The notes beneath the pieces were generated by a model. It saw only the letters and a program-made list of their open reading frames with translations. It was not told the DNA's origin and made no database searches. Below, in pieces: positions 11,479 to 21,473 of a DNA stretch of 64,000 bases. The stretch comes from Pagrus major (Eukaryota > Chordata > Actinopteri > Spariformes > Sparidae). How positions within the stretch are numbered: position 1 is the stretch's first letter; each line of letters starts with the position of its first letter. The stretch is from positions 5,582,150 to 5,646,149 of the forward strand of contig NC_133238.1 of assembly GCF_040436345.1 (NCBI RefSeq). Direction: 5' to 3'. Position numbers and translations under genes: made by a program.

Positions 11479-12389
11479 TTTTCACTTTTTAGAAGCTTTT
11501 ATTAATTTCAGTCAAAATTAGTTACAGACATACATTAATCCCACAATTAAAATTGCCCAACACCAAGTAGATATTCTAATCAAATAAATAATAGTTACAT
11601 TTCATTCAATAAACATTCTATTCAGCAGTTGTAACACCAAATAGATGTTCCATTCAGTTTTCTTAATTTTAAAAAAGATCCATTAAAGCAACAGGAATTT
11701 TGTCAGTTTTCCACCAGTTTTTCATTTCTTGATCATTATACTTAATTCTATCCCTAATGATGTAGTCCCTGACACCTGTAATGCCAACCTTTGCCACAGA
11801 ATCAGGTGAAATAGAGAGCTTTCTGAAGGCAGTTAGGTTTCTGCATTTCCAGATACCTTCTTTGACACAGTTGATGATTGCCCACCACCTTTCATTTCTG
11901 TCCTTTTCATCTGTCTCAATGTTTCCATATAAAACATCCATTTCATTAGGGGCTCTAAAAAGGTCTGTTAACCATGGATTTAGAATTTCCCACACTGCCC
12001 TTGAAACAGCGCATGACCAAAAGCAGTGGGCCACATCTTCACCATCATTACAATTTTTTATTGGACATTTAGCACTACGTGTGCATCGCCTTCTCAGTAA
12101 GAAGGCTCTTGTAGGGACACAATTTTGGGCTATCTTCCAGGCCAGGTCCTTATGTACATTGAACAAAAATGGTAAGTTTACATTTTTCCAAACTCTGATG
12201 CATTTGCTCTCAGGTAGGATACCTACCGGCACAAGGCTAGAGGTCGGGGGTGAAAGGCACCCCTCCACATCAACCCTATCTATTTTACCTACCACAGACC
12301 AATCTAACTTTGCTACTTTAAAGAGTGTTAATGCTCTCTCGTATAGAGCTGGTCTACTTTCAGCATTGGGCGTACAAAGAGAAACCCTT
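11479..12389 (-). mobile_element. U1-targeting Tx1-like LINE, copy A, 5'-truncated
   Basis: A 911-bp 3' fragment of the same LINE as the full-length copies. It holds the last roughly 240 codons of ORF2 and the 190-bp 3' UTR. The 5' truncation lies just after the KGKR stretch of ORF2, at a short match (ccct) with U1. U1 nt 38-49 (12 bp) follow on its 5' side and are repeated on its 3' side, forming a target-site duplication. Its sequence (for example SVVG, NPW) is closer to copies D and E than to C. Confidence 0.95.
11669..12389 (-). pseudogene. ORF2 C-terminal fragment in LINE copy A
   Basis: Encodes the C-terminal 240 or so residues of the LINE ORF2 protein, from RVSLCTPN to VALMDLF, including the CX4CX7HX4C zinc knuckle. 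The endonuclease and reverse transcriptase are missing through 5' truncation, so it is not functional alone. The open frame continues upstream by chance into the short U1 piece and copy B. Confidence 0.92.
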
Positions 12390-12401
12390 TGGGTGAACCA
12401 C
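12390..12401 (-). pseudogene. 12-bp U1 remnant (nt 38-49) between LINE copies A and B
   Basis: Plus strand tgggtgaaccac, the U1 piece duplicated when copy A inserted. Its left end adjoins the truncated 5' end of A, and its right end is the 3' junction of B. Confidence 0.92.
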
Positions 12402-12779
12402 TTTTTCACTTTTTAGAAGCTTTTATTAATTTCAGTCAAAATTAGTTACAGACATACATTAATCCCACAATTAAAATTGCCCAACACCAAGTAGATAATC
12501 TAATCAAATAAATAATAGTTACATTTCATTCAATAAACATTCTATTCAGCAGTTGTAACACCAAATAGATGTTCCATTCAGTTTTCTTAATTTTAAAAAA
12601 GATCCATTAAAGCAACAGGAATTTTGTCAGTTTTCCACCAGTTTTTCATTTCTTGATCATTATACTTAATTCTATCCCTAATGATGTAGTCCCTGACACC
12701 TGTAATGCCAACCTTTGCCACAGAATCAGGTGAAATAGAGAGCTTTCTGAAGGCAGTTAGGTTTCTGCATTTCCAGATA
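12402..12779 (-). mobile_element. U1-targeting Tx1-like LINE, copy B, 5'-truncated
   Basis: A 378-bp 3' fragment with the last 62 or so codons of ORF2 (12593-12779) and a 191-bp 3' UTR. The terminal A run is one base longer than in the other copies. It sits at the same U1 position as copy A, inside the duplicated target left by A, so it is the younger insertion. U1 nt 38-42 (5 bp) are duplicated around it. Confidence 0.94.
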
Positions 12780-12821
12780 ACCACCTTCTTGATCATGGTA
12801 TCTCCCCTGCCAGGTAAGTAT
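12780..12821 (-). pseudogene. U1 snRNA 5' part (nt 1-42) of split copy 14
   Basis: Keeps the 5' splice-site pairing sequence and half of stem-loop I, and still has its PSE upstream. Transcription from here would run into LINE copy B and then A in the sense direction. The spacer beyond is G type. Confidence 0.94.
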
Positions 12822-13466
12822 GAGTTGGAACAGTCTGACACAGGATGGCCTTTCCCAGGCTCAGCCCCCTGGCTGACGGTGCCTCTGGGGGGATAATAGC
12901 AGAGTTAGGTGCCTTGGGCAATTTGCTCATCCTCATTGGGCACTAAAAGTTGCTGCAAATTCAAAAACACTGGTGCGACTTGACGAGGGTGGCTGGTCCA
13001 CACATTGTGCCTGTTTTGTGTCCTTTTTCCAGCGATCCATCGCTCGGCAAAATAGAAAAATAACACTCCGTCAACAGCCACTTGGCATGATGTCTCCGCC
13101 CAGTCTGAATGCAACCAGAGACAATGTGCCGCACAAAAGCCTACCAGTAGGCATTCCAGCAATGGACGCGTCCAGACCACATTTCTTATGCAATGGCTCG
13201 CAGAGGAGGAGACGCAACAAGGTTTGTGCCGTCTCTAGCAGGCCACGCCCACTCTGCCCTTTTACCGGGAAAACGGGTAACCCGCACGCAACGCACTGCG
13301 ACACAGCAGACGCCGGTGTACTGCAACGCTGTGACTTTCAGGACGGATTGAAACGGTAACACAAGGACCCCAAAGCAGCATTCAGAGGTTGAAGGTTGGC
13401 TTTCCGAGCTGCTCGGCAGAAAGCGCGGGAGACGAGCACTCACTTGTTTTTCTTCCACATTGTCAT

Positions 13467-13630
13467 CAGGGGAGAGCGCGGACGCAGTCCCCCACTACCA
13501 CAAATTATGCAGTCGAGATTCCCACATTTGGGGAATTCGCAGGGGTCAGCACAACCGGAGTGCAATGGCTGAGCCTCGCCCTGGGTGAACCACCTTCTTG
13601 ATCATGGTATCTCCCCTGCCAGGTAAGTAT
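13467..13630 (-). ncRNA. U1 snRNA gene, copy 15
   Basis: Reference U1 sequence. PSE variant ccccgtgg, and a private gaaacagtaac in the spacer. Confidence 0.97.
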
Positions 13631-14275
13631 GAGTTGGAACAGTCTGACACAGGATGGCCTTTCCCAGGCTCAGCCCCGTGGCTGACGGTGCCTCTGGGGG
13701 GATAATAGCAGAGTTAGGTGCCTTGGGCAATTTGCTCATCCTCATTGGGCACTAAAAGTTGCTGCAAATTCAAAAACACTGGTGCGACTTGACGAGGGTG
13801 GCTGGTCCACACATTGTGCCTGTTTTGTGTCCTTTTTCCAGCGATCCATCGCTCGGCAAAATAGAAAAATAACACTCCGTCAACGGCCACTTGGCATGAT
13901 GTCTCCGCCCAGTCTGAATGCAACCAGAGACAATGTGCCGCACAAAAGCCTACCAGTAGGCATTCCAGCAATGGACGCGTCCAGACCACATTTCTTATGC
14001 AATGCCTCGCAGAGGAGGAGACGCAACAAGGTTTGTGCCGTCTCTAGCAGGCCACGCCCACTCTGCCCTTTTACCGGGAAAACGGGTAACCCGCACGCAA
14101 CGCACTGCGACACAGCAGACGCCGGTGTACTGCAACGCTGTGACTTTCAGGACGGATTGAAACAGTAACACAAGGACCCCAAAGCAGCATTCAGAGGTTG
14201 AAGGTCGGCTTTCCGAGCTGCTCGGCAGAAAGCGCGGGAGACGAGCACTCACTTGTTTTTCTTCCACATTGTCAT

Positions 14276-14439
14276 CAGGGGAGAGCGCGGACGCAGTCCC
14301 CCACTACCACAAATTACGCAGTCGAGATTCCCACATTTGGGGAATTCGCAGGGGTCAGCACAACCGGAGTGCAATGGCTGAGCCTCGCCCTGGGTGAACC
14401 ACCTTCTTGATCATGGTATCTCCCCTGCCAGGTAAGTAT
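14276..14439 (-). ncRNA. U1 snRNA gene, copy 16 (A123G variant)
   Basis: U1 with G instead of A at nt 123, two bases before the Sm site (plus strand aaattacgcag). The Sm site itself is unchanged. The spacer is of the copy 13 haplotype. Confidence 0.95.
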
Positions 14440-15084
14440 GAGTTGGAACAGTCTGACACAGGATGGCCTTTCCCAGGCTCAGCCCCCTGGCTGACGGTGC
14501 CTCTGGGGGGATAATAGCAGAGTTAGGTGCCTTGGGCAATTTGCTCATCCTCATTGGGCACTAAAAGTTGCTGCAAATTCAAAAACACTGGTGCGACTTG
14601 ACGAGGGTGGCTGGTCCACACATTGTGCCTGTTTTGTGTCCTTTTTCCAGCGATCCATCGCTCTGCAAAATAGAAAAATAACACTCCGTCAACGGCCACT
14701 TGGCATGATGTCTCCGCCCAGTCTGAATGCAACCAGAGACAATGTGCCGCACAAAAGCCTACCAGTAGGCATTCCAGCAATGGACACGTCCAGACCACAT
14801 TTCTTATGCAATGCCTCGCAGAGGAGGAGACGCAACAAGGTTTGTGCCGTCTCTAGCAGGCCACGCCCACTCTGCCCTTTTACCGGGAAAACGGGTAACC
14901 CGCACGCAACGCACTGCGACACAGCAGACGCCGGTGTACTGCAACGCTGTGACTTTCAGGACGGATTGAAACGGTAACACAAGGACCCCAAAGCAGCATT
15001 CAGAGGTTGAAGGTCGGCTTTCCGAGCTGCTCGGCAGAAAGCGCGGGAGACGAGCACTCACTTGTTTTTCTTCCACATTGTCAT

Positions 15085-15248
15085 CAGGGGAGAGCGCGGA
15101 CGCAGTCCCCCACTACCACAAATTATGCAGTCGAGATTCCCACATTTGGGGAATTCGCAGGGGTCAGCACAACCGGAGTGCAATGGCTGAGCCTCGCCCT
15201 GGGTGAACCACCTTCTTGATCATGGTATCTCCCCTGCCAGGTAAGTAT
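15085..15248 (-). ncRNA. U1 snRNA gene, copy 17
   Basis: Reference U1 sequence. The spacer is of the copy 13 haplotype and is followed by a U1-less unit at 15894. Confidence 0.97.
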
Positions 15249-15893
15249 GAGTTGGAACAGTCTGACACAGGATGGCCTTTCCCAGGCTCAGCCCCCTGGC
15301 TGACGGTGCCTCTGGGGGGATAATAGCAGAGTTAGGTGCCTTGGGCAATTTGCTCATCCTCATTGGGCACTAAAAGTTGCTGCAAATTCAAAAACACTGG
15401 TGCGACTTGACGAGGGTGGCTGGTCCACACATTGTGCCTGTTTTGTGTCCTTTTTCCAGCGATCCATCGCTCTGCAAAATAGAAAAATAACACTCCGTCA
15501 ACGGCCACTTGGCATGATGTCTCCGCCCAGTCTGAATGCAACCAGAGACAATGTGCCGCACAAAAGCCTACCAGTAGGCATTCCAGCAATGGACACGTCC
15601 AGACCACATTTCTTATGCAATGCCTCGCAGAGGAGGAGACGCAACAAGGTTTGTGCCGTCTCTAGCAGGCCACGCCCACTCTGCCCTTTTACCGGGAAAA
15701 CGGGTAACCCGCACGCAACGCACTGCGACACAGCAGACGCCGGTGTACTGCAACGCTGTGACTTTCAGGACGGATTGAAACGGTAACACAAGGACCCCAA
15801 AGCAGCATTCAGAGGTTGAAGGTCGGCTTTCCGAGCTGCTCGGCAGAAAGCGCGGGAGACGAGCACTCACTTGTTTTTCTTCCACATTGTCAT

Positions 15894-16307
15894 CAGACAA
15901 ATAACACTCCGTCAACGGCCACTTGGCATGATGTCTCCGCCCAGTCTGAATGCAACCAGAGACAATGTGCCGCACAAAAGCCTACCAGTAGGCATTCCAG
16001 CAATGGACGCGTCCAGACCACATTTCTTATGCAATGCCTCGCAGAGGAGGAGACGCAACAAGGTTTGTGCCATCTCTAGCAGGCCACGCCCACTCTGCCC
16101 TTTTACCGGGAAAACGGGTAACCCGCACGCAACGCACTGCGACACAGCAGACGCCGGTGTACTGCAACGCTGTGACTTTCAGGACGGATTGAAACGGTAA
16201 CACAAGGACCCCAAAGCAGCATTCAGAGGTTGAAGGTTGGCTTTCCGAGCTGCTCGGCAGAAAGCGCGGGAGACGAGCACTCATTTGTTTTTCTTCCACA
16301 TTGTCAT
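15894..16307. repeat. U1-less 414-bp array unit
   Basis: Third unit with the same deletion junction and ac filler. It differs from the other two by gtgccatctc and by the gttggctt and actcattt markers, so it has exchanged sequence with other unit types since the deletion arose. Confidence 0.92.
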
Positions 16308-16471
16308 CAGGGGAGAGCGCGGACGCAGTCCCCCACTACCACAAATTATGCAGTCGAGATTCCCACATTTGGGGAATTCGCAGGGGTCAGCACAACCGGA
16401 GTGCAATGGCTGAGCCTCGCCCTGGGTGAACCACCTTCTTGATCATGGTATCTCCCCTGCCAGGTAAGTAT
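16308..16471 (-). ncRNA. U1 snRNA gene, copy 18
   Basis: Reference U1 sequence. G-type spacer. Confidence 0.97.
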
Positions 16472-17116
16472 GAGTTGGAACAGTCTGACACAGGATGGCC
16501 TTTCCCAGGCTCAGCCCCCTGGCTGACGGTGCCTCTGGGGGGATAATAGCAGAGTTAGGTGCCTTGGGCAATTTGCTCATCCTCATTGGGCACTAAAAGT
16601 TGCTGCAAATTCAAAAACACTGGTGCGACTTGACGAGGGTGGCTGGTCCACACATTGTGCCTGTTTTGTGTCCTTTTTCCAGCGATCCATCGCTCGGCAA
16701 AATAGAAAAATAACACTCCGTCAACAGCCACTTGGCATGATGTCTCCGCCCAGTCTGAATGCAACCAGAGACAATGTGCCGCACAAAAGCCTACCAGTAG
16801 GCATTCCAGCAATGGACGCGTCCAGACCACATTTCTTATGCAATGGCTCGCAGAGGAGGAGACGCAACAAGGTTTGTGCCGTCTCTAGCAGGCCACGCCC
16901 ACTCTGCCCTTTTACCGGGAAAACGGGTAACCCGCACGCAACGCACTGCGACACAGCAGACGCCGGTGTACTGCAACGCTGTGACTTTCAGGACGGATTG
17001 AAACGGTAACACAAGGACCCCAAAGCAGCATTCAGAGGTTGAAGGTTGGCTTTCCGAGCTGCTCGGCAGAAAGTGCGGGAGACGAGCACTCATTTGTTTT
17101 TCTTCCACATTGTCAT

Positions 17117-17280
17117 CAGGGGAGAGCGCGGACGCAGTCCCCCACTACCACAAATTATGCAGTCGAGATTCCCACATTTGGGGAATTCGCAGGGGTCAGC
17201 ACAACCGGAGTGCAATGGCTGAGCCTCGCCCTGGGTGAACCACCTTCTTGATCATGGTATCTCCCCTGCCAGGTAAGTAT
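17117..17280 (-). ncRNA. U1 snRNA gene, copy 19
   Basis: Reference U1 sequence and reference spacer. Confidence 0.97.
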
Positions 17281-17925
17281 GAGTTGGAACAGTCTGACAC
17301 AGGATGGCCTTTCCCAGGCTCAGCCCCCTGGCTGACGGTGCCTCTGGGGGGATAATAGCAGAGTTAGGTGCCTTGGGCAATTTGCTCATCCTCATTGGGC
17401 ACTAAAAGTTGCTGCAAATTCAAAAACACTGGTGCGACTTGACGAGGGTGGCTGGTCCACACATTGTGCCTGTTTTGTGTCCTTTTTCCAGCGATCCATC
17501 GCTCGGCAAAATAGAAAAATAACACTCCGTCAACGGCCACTTGGCATGATGTCTCCGCCCAGTCTGAATGCAACCAGAGACAATGTGCCGCACAAAAGCC
17601 TACCAGTAGGCATTCCAGCAATGGACGCGTCCAGACCACATTTCTTATGCAATGCCTCGCAGAGGAGGAGACGCAACAAGGTTTGTGCCGTCTCTAGCAG
17701 GCCACGCCCACTCTGCCCTTTTACCGGGAAAACGGGTAACCCGCACGCAACGCACTGCGACACAGCAGACGCCGGTGTACTGCAACGCTGTGACTTTCAG
17801 GACGGATTGAAACGGTAACACAAGGACCCCAAAGCAGCATTCAGAGGTTGAAGGTCGGCTTTCCGAGCTGCTCGGCAGAAAGCGCGGGAGACGAGCACTC
17901 ACTTGTTTTTCTTCCACATTGTCAT

Positions 17926-18089
17926 CAGGGGAGAGCGCGGACGCAGTCCCCCACTACCACAAATTATGCAGTCGAGATTCCCACATTTGGGGAATTCGCA
18001 GGGGTCAGCACAACCGGAGTGCAATGGCTGAGCCTCGCCCTGGGTGAACCACCTTCTTGATCATGGTATCTCCCCTGCCAGGTAAGTAT
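17926..18089 (-). ncRNA. U1 snRNA gene, copy 20
   Basis: Reference U1 sequence. V-type spacer with cttgggggata next to the PSE. Confidence 0.97.
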
Positions 18090-18734
18090 GAGTTGGAACA
18101 GTCTGACACAGGATGGCCTTTCCCAGGCTCAGCCCCCTGGCTGACGGTGCCTCTTGGGGGATAATAGCAGAGTTAGGTGCCTTGGGCAATTTGCTCATCC
18201 TCATTGGGCACTAAAAGTTGCTGCAAATTCAAAAACACTGGTGCGACTTGACGAGGGTGGCTGGTCCACACATTGTGCCTGTTTTGTGTCCTTTTTCCAG
18301 CGATCCATCGCTCGGCAAAATAGAAAAATAACACTCCGTCAACGGCCACTTGGCATGATGTCTCCGCCCAGTCTGAATGCAACCAGAGACAATGTGCCGC
18401 ACAAAAGCCTACCAGTAGGCATTCCAGCAATGGACGTGTCCAGACCACATTTCTTATGCAATGCCTCGCAGAGGAGGAGACGCAACAAGGTTTGTGCCGT
18501 CTCTAGCAGGCCACGCCCACTCTGCCCTTTTACCGGGAAAACGGGTAACCCGCACGCAACGCACTGCGACACAGCAGACGCCGGTGTACTGCAACGCTGT
18601 GACTTTCAGGACGGATTGAAACGGTAACACAAGGACCCCAAAGCAGCATTCAGAGGTTGAAGGTTGGCTTTCCGAGCTGCTCGGCAGAAAGCGCGCCAGA
18701 CGAGCACTCACTTGTTTTTCTTCCACATTGTCAT

Positions 18735-18898
18735 CAGGGGAGAGCGCGGACGCAGTCCCCCACTACCACAAATTATGCAGTCGAGATTCCCACATTTGGG
18801 GAATTCGCAGGGGTCAGCACAACCGGAGTGCAATGGCTGAGCCTCGCCCTGGGTGAACCACCTTCTTGATCATGGTATCTCCCCTGCCAGGTAAGTAT
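18735..18898 (-). ncRNA. U1 snRNA gene, copy 21
   Basis: Reference U1 sequence. cttgggggata next to the PSE. The spacer has gttggctt and actcattt. Confidence 0.97.
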
Positions 18899-19543
18899 GA
18901 GTTGGAACAGTCTGACACAGGATGGCCTTTCCCAGGCTCAGCCCCCTGGCTGACGGTGCCTCTTGGGGGATAATAGCAGAGTTAGGTGCCTTGGGCAATT
19001 TGCTCATCCTCATTGGGCACTAAAAGTTGCTGCAAATTCAAAAACACTGGTGCGACTTGACGAGGGTGGCTGGTCCACACATTGTGCCTGTTTTGTGTCC
19101 TTTTTCCAGCGATCCATCGCTCGGCAAAATAGAAAAATAACACTCCGTCAACGGCCACTTGGCATGATGTCTCCGCCCAGTCTGAATGCAACCAGAGACA
19201 ATGTGCCGCACAAAAGCCTACCAGTAGGCATTCCAGCAATGGACGCGTCCAGACCACATTTCTTATGCAATGCCTCGCAGAGGAGGAGACGCAACAAGGT
19301 TTGTGCCGTCTCTAGCAGGCCACGCCCACTCTGCCCTTTTACCGGGAAAACGGGTAACCCGCACGCAACGCACTGCGACACAGCAGACGCCGGTGTACTG
19401 CAACGCTGTGACTTTCAGGACGGATTGAAACGGTAACACAAGGACCCCAAAGCAGCATTCAGAGGTTGAAGGTTGGCTTTCCGAGCTGCTCGGCAGAAAG
19501 CGCGGGAGACGAGCACTCATTTGTTTTTCTTCCACATTGTCAT

Positions 19544-19707
19544 CAGGGGAGAGCGCGGACGCAGTCCCCCACTACCACAAATTATGCAGTCGAGATTCCC
19601 ACATTTGGGGAATTCGCAGGGGTCAGAACAACCGGAGTGCAATGGCTGAGCCTCGCCCTGGGTGAACCACCTTCTTGATCATGGTATCTCCCCTGCCAGG
19701 TAAGTAT
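19544..19707 (-). ncRNA. U1 snRNA gene, copy 22 (G81T variant)
   Basis: U1 with T instead of G at nt 81, in the 3' arm of stem-loop II below the U1A loop (plus strand gtcagaacaac). It should disturb a base pair in that stem. V-type spacer. Confidence 0.95.
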
Positions 19708-20352
19708 GAGTTGGAACAGTCTGACACAGGATGGCCTTTCCCAGGCTCAGCCCCCTGGCTGACGGTGCCTCTGGGGGGATAATAGCAGAGTTAGGTGCCT
19801 TGGGCAATTTGCTCATCCTCATTGGGCACTAAAAGTTGCTGCAAATTCAAAAACACTGGTGCGACTTGACGAGGGTGGCTGGTCCACACATTGTGCCTGT
19901 TTTGTGTCCTTTTTCCAGCGATCCATCGCTCGGCAAAATAGAAAAATAACACTCCGTCAACGGCCACTTGGCATGATGTCTCCGCCCAGTCTGAATGCAA
20001 CCAGAGACAATGTGCCGCACAAAAGCCTACCAGTAGGCATTCCAGCAATGGACGTGTCCAGACCACATTTCTTATGCAATGCCTCGCAGAGGAGGAGACG
20101 CAACAAGGTTTGTGCCGTCTCTAGCAGGCCACGCCCACTCTGCCCTTTTACCGGGAAAACGGGTAACCCGCACGCAACGCACTGCGACACAGCAGACGCC
20201 GGTGTACTGCAACGCTGTGACTTTCAGGACGGATTGAAACGGTAACACAAGGACCCCAAAGCAGCATTCAGAGGTTGAAGGTTGGCTTTCCGAGCTGCTC
20301 GGCAGAAAGCGCGCCAGACGAGCACTCACTTGTTTTTCTTCCACATTGTCAT

Positions 20353-20516
20353 CAGGGGAGAGCGCGGACGCAGTCCCCCACTACCACAAATTATGCAGTC
20401 GAGATTCCCACATTTGGGGAATTCGCAGGGGTCAGCACAACCGGAGTGCAATGGCTGAGCCTCGCCCTGGGTGAACCACCTTCTTGATTATGGTATCTCC
20501 CCTGCCAGGTAAGTAT
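20353..20516 (-). ncRNA. U1 snRNA gene, copy 23 (G28A variant)
   Basis: Same nt 28 change as copy 4 and the same gaggggggctgg spacer marker, but with the common PSE base at -48. Confidence 0.95.
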
Positions 20517-21161
20517 GAGTTGGAACAGTCTGACACAGGATGGCCTTTCCCAGGCTCAGCCCCCTGGCTGACGGTGCCTCTTGGGGGATAATAGCAGAGT
20601 TAGGTGCCTTGGGCAATTTGCTCATCCTCATTGGGCACTAAAAGTTGCTGCAAATTCAAAAACACTGGTGCGACTTGACGAGGGGGGCTGGTCCACACAT
20701 TGTGCCTGTTTTGTGTCCTTTTTCCAGCGATCCATCGCTCGGCAAAATAGAAAAATAACACTCCGTCAACGGCCACTTGGCATGATGTCTCCGCCCAGTC
20801 TGAATGCAACCAGAGACAATGTGCCGCACAAAAGCCTACCAGTAGGCATTCCAGCAATGGACGCGTCCAGACCACATTTCTTATGCAATGCCTCGCAGAG
20901 GAGGAGACGCAACAAGGTTTGTGCCGTCTCTAGCAGGCCACGCCCACTCTGCCCTTTTACCGGGAAAACGGGTAACCCGCACGCAACGCACTGCGACACA
21001 GCAGACGCCGGTGTACTGCAACGCTGTGACTTTCAGGACGGATTGAAACGGTAACACAAGGACCCCAAAGCAGCATTCAGAGGTTGAAGGTTGGCTTTCC
21101 GAGCTGCTCGGCAGAAAGCGCGGGAGACGAGCACTCATTTGTTTTTCTTCCACATTGTCAT

Positions 21162-21288
21162 CAGGGGAGAGCGCGGACGCAGTCCCCCACTACCACAAAT
21201 TATGCAGTCGAGATTCCCACATTTGGGGAATTCGCAGGGGTCAGCACAACCGGAGTGCAATGGCTGAGCCTCGCCCTGGGTGAACCAC
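21162..21288 (-). pseudogene. U1 snRNA 3' part (nt 38-164), split by LINE copy C
   Basis: U1 copy 24, interrupted by the full-length LINE at 21289-26649. The break is before nt 38, as in copy 14. The 5' part is at 26650-26683. Confidence 0.96.
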
Positions 21289-21473
21289 TTTTCACTTTTT
21301 AGAAGCTTTTATTAATTTCAGTCAAAATTAGTTACAGACATACATAAATCACACAATTACAATTACCCAACACCAAGTAGATATTCTAATCAAATAAATA
21401 ATAGTTACATTCAATAAACATTTCATTCAGCAGTTGTAACATCAAATAGATGTTCCATTCAGTTTCCTTAATT

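Noticed and set aside
11781-12416. Plus-strand frames of 211-231 codons inside the LINE copies (also 38140, 39337, 47127)
   Set aside because: Antisense shadows of ORF2, recurring at the same place in each LINE copy, without recognisable motifs.
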